Assembly: GCA_963711255.1 (NCBI GenBank)
Contig: CAVQDO010000005.1
Coordinates: forward strand, 1 to 64,000
Source of the DNA: GCA-2746365 sp963711255
Lineage (GTDB): Bacteria > Pseudomonadota > Gammaproteobacteria > SZUA-229
DNA length: 64,000 nucleotides
Direction: 5' to 3'
This document shows, one piece after another, positions 61,841 through 64,000 of this stretch. Under the pieces are notes generated by a model. The model was not told where the DNA came from and searched no databases. It saw only the letters and a list, made by a program, of their open reading frames with translations. Each line of letters starts with the position of its first letter. The stretch's first letter is position 1. Made by a program: the position numbers and the translations under genes.

Positions 61841-62326
61841 ATGCCATCTTTTGATATTGTGTCTGAAGTCGATAAACATGAATTAACCAATGCGGTTGAC
61901 CAGATGAACCGTGAAATTTCTAATCGTTTTGATTTTAAAGGCAGTGATGCAAAAGTAATACTAAAGGAATTCGATATGAACTTTGAAGCTGAAAGTGATT
62001 TTCAGCTAAAGCAGATGCGCGATATCATGGTTAATAAACTGTCAAAGCGCGGCATTGATAATCGCAGCCTGGAACGCGGTAAAGTCGAAGAAAGAGGTTT
62101 GCGTGCCTATCAGGCAATTAAGGTAAAGTGCGGTATAGAGACTGAAGACGCAAAAAAAATCATGAAGATGATTAAGAGTGAAAAATTTAAAGTGCAGGCG
62201 GCAATTCAGGGTGAGCAGGTCAGGGTGACGGGTAAAAAACGTGATGACCTGCAAGCTGTTATGGCGTATCTGAAAGCGTCAGAAGAAATCGATTTACCAT
62301 TACAGTTTAATAATTTCAGGGATTGA
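61841..62326 (+). CDS. yajQ: YajQ-family cyclic-di-GMP/nucleotide-binding protein
   Basis: 161 aa: MPSFDIVSEVDKHELTNAVD start, NRFDFKGSDAKVILK, then QAAIQGEQVRVTGKKRDDLQ. Family members bind c-di-GMP and some regulate transcription; the window also holds a REC-GGDEF-EAL protein that could set c-di-GMP levels. CTGGAGAG precedes the ATG at 61841. Its end overlaps the convergent membrane-protein gene by 11 bp. Confidence 0.93.
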   Translation: MPSFDIVSEVDKHELTNAVDQMNREISNRFDFKGSDAKVILKEFDMNFEAESDFQLKQMRDIMVNKLSKRGIDNRSLERGKVEERGLRAYQAIKVKCGIETEDAKKIMKMIKSEKFKVQAAIQGEQVRVTGKKRDDLQAVMAYLKASEEIDLPLQFNNFRD

Positions 62327-62891
62327 TCTTGATTACGTGTAATACAGCATAGCCTATGACAGAGCTTATGATTCCCAGTGCAAGGCAAGTGTAACTGTAG
62401 CGCAGGTTTATATATTTTTTGTTGAGTACCTGGCCTAATTGATAAATATCCTTCATCATTAGTTCATGCGCCTGTGCGTTATTCTGAAGATGATCGTTCA
62501 AATGCTCAATGTATTCTTCCTGTCCCATGTTGACGAAACAACCGAAGAACAGGAGATTGTTGGGGCCAGATTTGGCTTGCCTGTTACGGAACCTCGGTGC
62601 AATAACCATGAGAGCGAAAAGTGCTGATGCGGTAAAAAAACCGCTGAGAATTAAGATAGGGATATAAAAAGCGGTATCCTTTTCAAGCATGCTTTGTGTG
62701 ACGGTAATAAATATCAGAAAGGCGCCTAATACAATATTGGCTTTCTGGTCTGCGATCATACCTAAGGTGACATGGTGTTGTTGGGCTGTCCTTAACACGT
62801 AGATCACATCACCCTGTTGCTTTTCATGGTGTGTACTGAGCCATGAATCTCGTCGTTCGGGCCTGATTTCTTCCTGTCTCTGTTCTAGCAT
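62316..62891 (-). CDS. Pycsar-effector-like (DUF5706/PycTM) membrane protein
   Basis: 191 aa from the ATG at 62891 (GGGAG nine bases upstream; an in-frame ATG at 62945 adds 18 residues). TLGMIADQKANIVLGAFLIF opens the first helix, a second follows (YIPILILSGFFTASALFALM), then NNLLFFGCFVNMGQEEYIEH and DIYQLGQVLNKKYINLRYSY before a last helix. This pattern is that of the PycTM domain, which in Pycsar antiphage systems disrupts the membrane on binding cCMP or cUMP. No pyrimidine cyclase gene is adjacent, so a defence role is open. Confidence 0.72.
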   Translation of the reverse strand: MLEQRQEEIRPERRDSWLSTHHEKQQGDVIYVLRTAQQHHVTLGMIADQKANIVLGAFLIFITVTQSMLEKDTAFYIPILILSGFFTASALFALMVIAPRFRNRQAKSGPNNLLFFGCFVNMGQEEYIEHLNDHLQNNAQAHELMMKDIYQLGQVLNKKYINLRYSYTCLALGIISSVIGYAVLHVIKINP

Positions 62892-62949
62892 CTGGTTGTT
62901 CTCCCGTTCGTCTAAGCACAGCCTTTTACTGGGGTTATGCCACAATCCA

Positions 62950-63624
62950 TTACATTTTTTCTATGGTGTAAATATCATACCGTGTTTTTTTACTTTTTAC
63001 GTAAGTATTTGGTGGTCGATCATTAACAGTCTCAGCGTGTACAGGGCGTTTAACGACAACGCGCTTTTTTGCATAGTGCAGGCTGTTTTCTAAAAGCTCC
63101 GCTGCGTCGTTATCTTTACCATGCAAACGTTGCAGGATCTGCATGTCCTTTTTAACCAGGGCGGATTTTTTTCTTTCGGGATACATCGGGTCGATATAAA
63201 TCACATCTGGAGCCGGTCTGGCCAGTGGTGGGGGCAGGGCCAGCTGCTCAGTGATGTAATCATTAGCATCGCAATTATAAACATGAAAGCCCTGCTCGAT
63301 AATTGCCTGGAAAGAATCATTGAGTGATGCGCGTTCTATGGCGTTTTCAATTAAGGTGAACAGTATTGCAGACCTTTCTATTAAGGTGACGGGGCATCCC
63401 AGGCTGGCCAGAACGAAGGCATCGCCGGCCAGGCCGGCAGTGGTATCAAGTACGGTCGGTGTGATACCTGACTTCAGGCCTATGGCTTTGGCTATCGCCT
63501 GTCCGCGGCCACCACCATATTGCTGGCGATGCGCAAGTGAGCCCTTGATAAAATCGATGGCAACTGATGCATTCAACTGCTGATCAAATAATTCAATGAT
63601 ATCATCATGAAAAATAAGCAGCAT
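62950..63624 (-). CDS. rsmJ: 16S rRNA (guanine-1516-N2)-methyltransferase
   Basis: 224 aa. IDFIKGSLAHRQQYGGGRGQ and the SAM motif VLDTTAGLAGDAFVLASLGC are diagnostic of RsmJ; VIYIDPMYPERKKSALVKKD holds the catalytic DPMYP. ATG at 63624; ends with a basic tail. Confidence 0.95.
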   Translation of the reverse strand: MLLIFHDDIIELFDQQLNASVAIDFIKGSLAHRQQYGGGRGQAIAKAIGLKSGITPTVLDTTAGLAGDAFVLASLGCPVTLIERSAILFTLIENAIERASLNDSFQAIIEQGFHVYNCDANDYITEQLALPPPLARPAPDVIYIDPMYPERKKSALVKKDMQILQRLHGKDNDAAELLENSLHYAKKRVVVKRPVHAETVNDRPPNTYVKSKKTRYDIYTIEKM

Positions 63625-63797
63625 TTCATACTCATTACTCCTGTTTTTGAGTAATGCTAAATTATTTGCCTGGCAGAATAATTTTGCCTGTTGTTGCCGT
63701 ACATTTGAAAAACAAACGGCAGCAATTGTAGGGGAAGTTGTAATGGTGATTTACTCCAGATATGATTGCCCTGTTTATGGCTGTTATGATAACTGAT

Positions 63798-64000
63798 ATG
63801 AGTAAATATATTGATATCGGTGTTAATTTAACCGGAACTTCGTTTAAAAAAGATGTTGAACAGGTGGTCGATCGTGCGCAGCAGGCGGGTGTAGAGAAAC
63901 TGATTGTTACCGGTACCGATATGCATCACAGTGAGCAGGCGCTGTTTTATAGCCGGCAGTATGATTCTATCTGTTATGCCACTGCCGGTTTGCATCCGCA
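63798..64000 (+). CDS. tatD: TatD-family DNase, N-terminal part (cut by the window edge)
   Basis: The first 67 codons: KYIDIGVNLTGTSFKKDVEQ, KLIVTGTDMHHSEQAL and YATAGLHP, matching TatD (FDIGVNLTSSQF; TAGVHPH). In this copy the metal-binding HxH near the N-terminus is absent, as in E. coli TatD itself. Start at ATG 63798; ATG 63786 is also in frame. The rest is outside the window. Confidence 0.9.
   Translation, partial: MSKYIDIGVNLTGTSFKKDVEQVVDRAQQAGVEKLIVTGTDMHHSEQALFYSRQYDSICYATAGLHP

Overview
The window is a stretch of gammaproteobacterial chromosome. Conserved gene orders place it there: nadB / rpoE-rseABC / lepA-lepB-rnc-era-recO, ffs-dnaX-ybaB-recR, and thrS-infC-rpmI-rplT-pheST-ihfA-merR. 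Three secreted Asn/Gly-rich proteins at 52.9-56.0 kb look like sulfur globule envelope proteins, so I infer a sulfur-oxidising member of the class. The species cannot be told from the sequence.

Layout. 0-6.1 kb: rhodanese, NadB, the envelope-stress sigma factor with its regulators RseA/B/C, and a glutaredoxin-like protein. 6.1-12.7 kb: LepA, signal peptidase LepB, a DUF4845 protein, RNase III, Era, RecO and a divergent CheR-like protein. 12.7-16.7 kb: MltF, BioA and a voltage-gated ion channel. 16.7-18.0 kb: no protein genes; tRNA-Ser(GGA) inside a field of hairpins, direct repeats and tRNA fragments. 18.0-25.2 kb: HemC, 4.5S RNA, DnaX, YbaB, RecR, HinT, a cytochrome c/DUF302 pair and an outer-membrane-type protein. 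25.2-27.1 kb: a broken lipoprotein gene and tRNA-Val(GAC), again surrounded by hairpins and tRNA fragments. 27.1-34.7 kb: the translation operon thrS to ihfA and a MerR regulator. 34.7-51.4 kb: tRNA-Pro(GGG), PepN, a REC-GGDEF-EAL protein, an SDR, a broken IMPase gene, a TlpA-like thioredoxin, SPOR and HAD proteins, AroG, IspG, a NAD-kinase-like protein, ApeB, AlaA and YggS. 52.0-56.0 kb: the sulfur-globule-like cluster with two membrane-anchored coiled-coil proteins. 56.1-64.0 kb: SbcB, RlmM, IbaG, SuhB, TrmJ, an SRPBCC protein, DUF423, YajQ, a Pycsar-effector-like membrane protein, RsmJ and the start of TatD.

The most unusual signal is at the tRNA-Val and tRNA-Ser loci. Both are wrapped in arrays of short, mostly perfect hairpins with different stems but the same kind of loop, containing GGA (AGGA, CAGGA, ATGGAT, ATGGAC). 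I count 17; 16 have GGA on the strand the tRNA is read from. This is how CsrA/RsmA-binding RNAs look. The arrays are bounded by pieces of the tRNA itself, and one tRNA-Val copy is split exactly in its T-loop. The second notable signal is the sgp/coiled-coil cluster.

Several conserved genes carry single-base frameshifts (rseB, dnaX, an IMPase gene, and a lipoprotein gene twice). infC starts with ATC, and mltF has no standard start codon before its signal peptide. The frameshifts may be assembly errors, real decay or, for dnaX, recoding; reads would decide.
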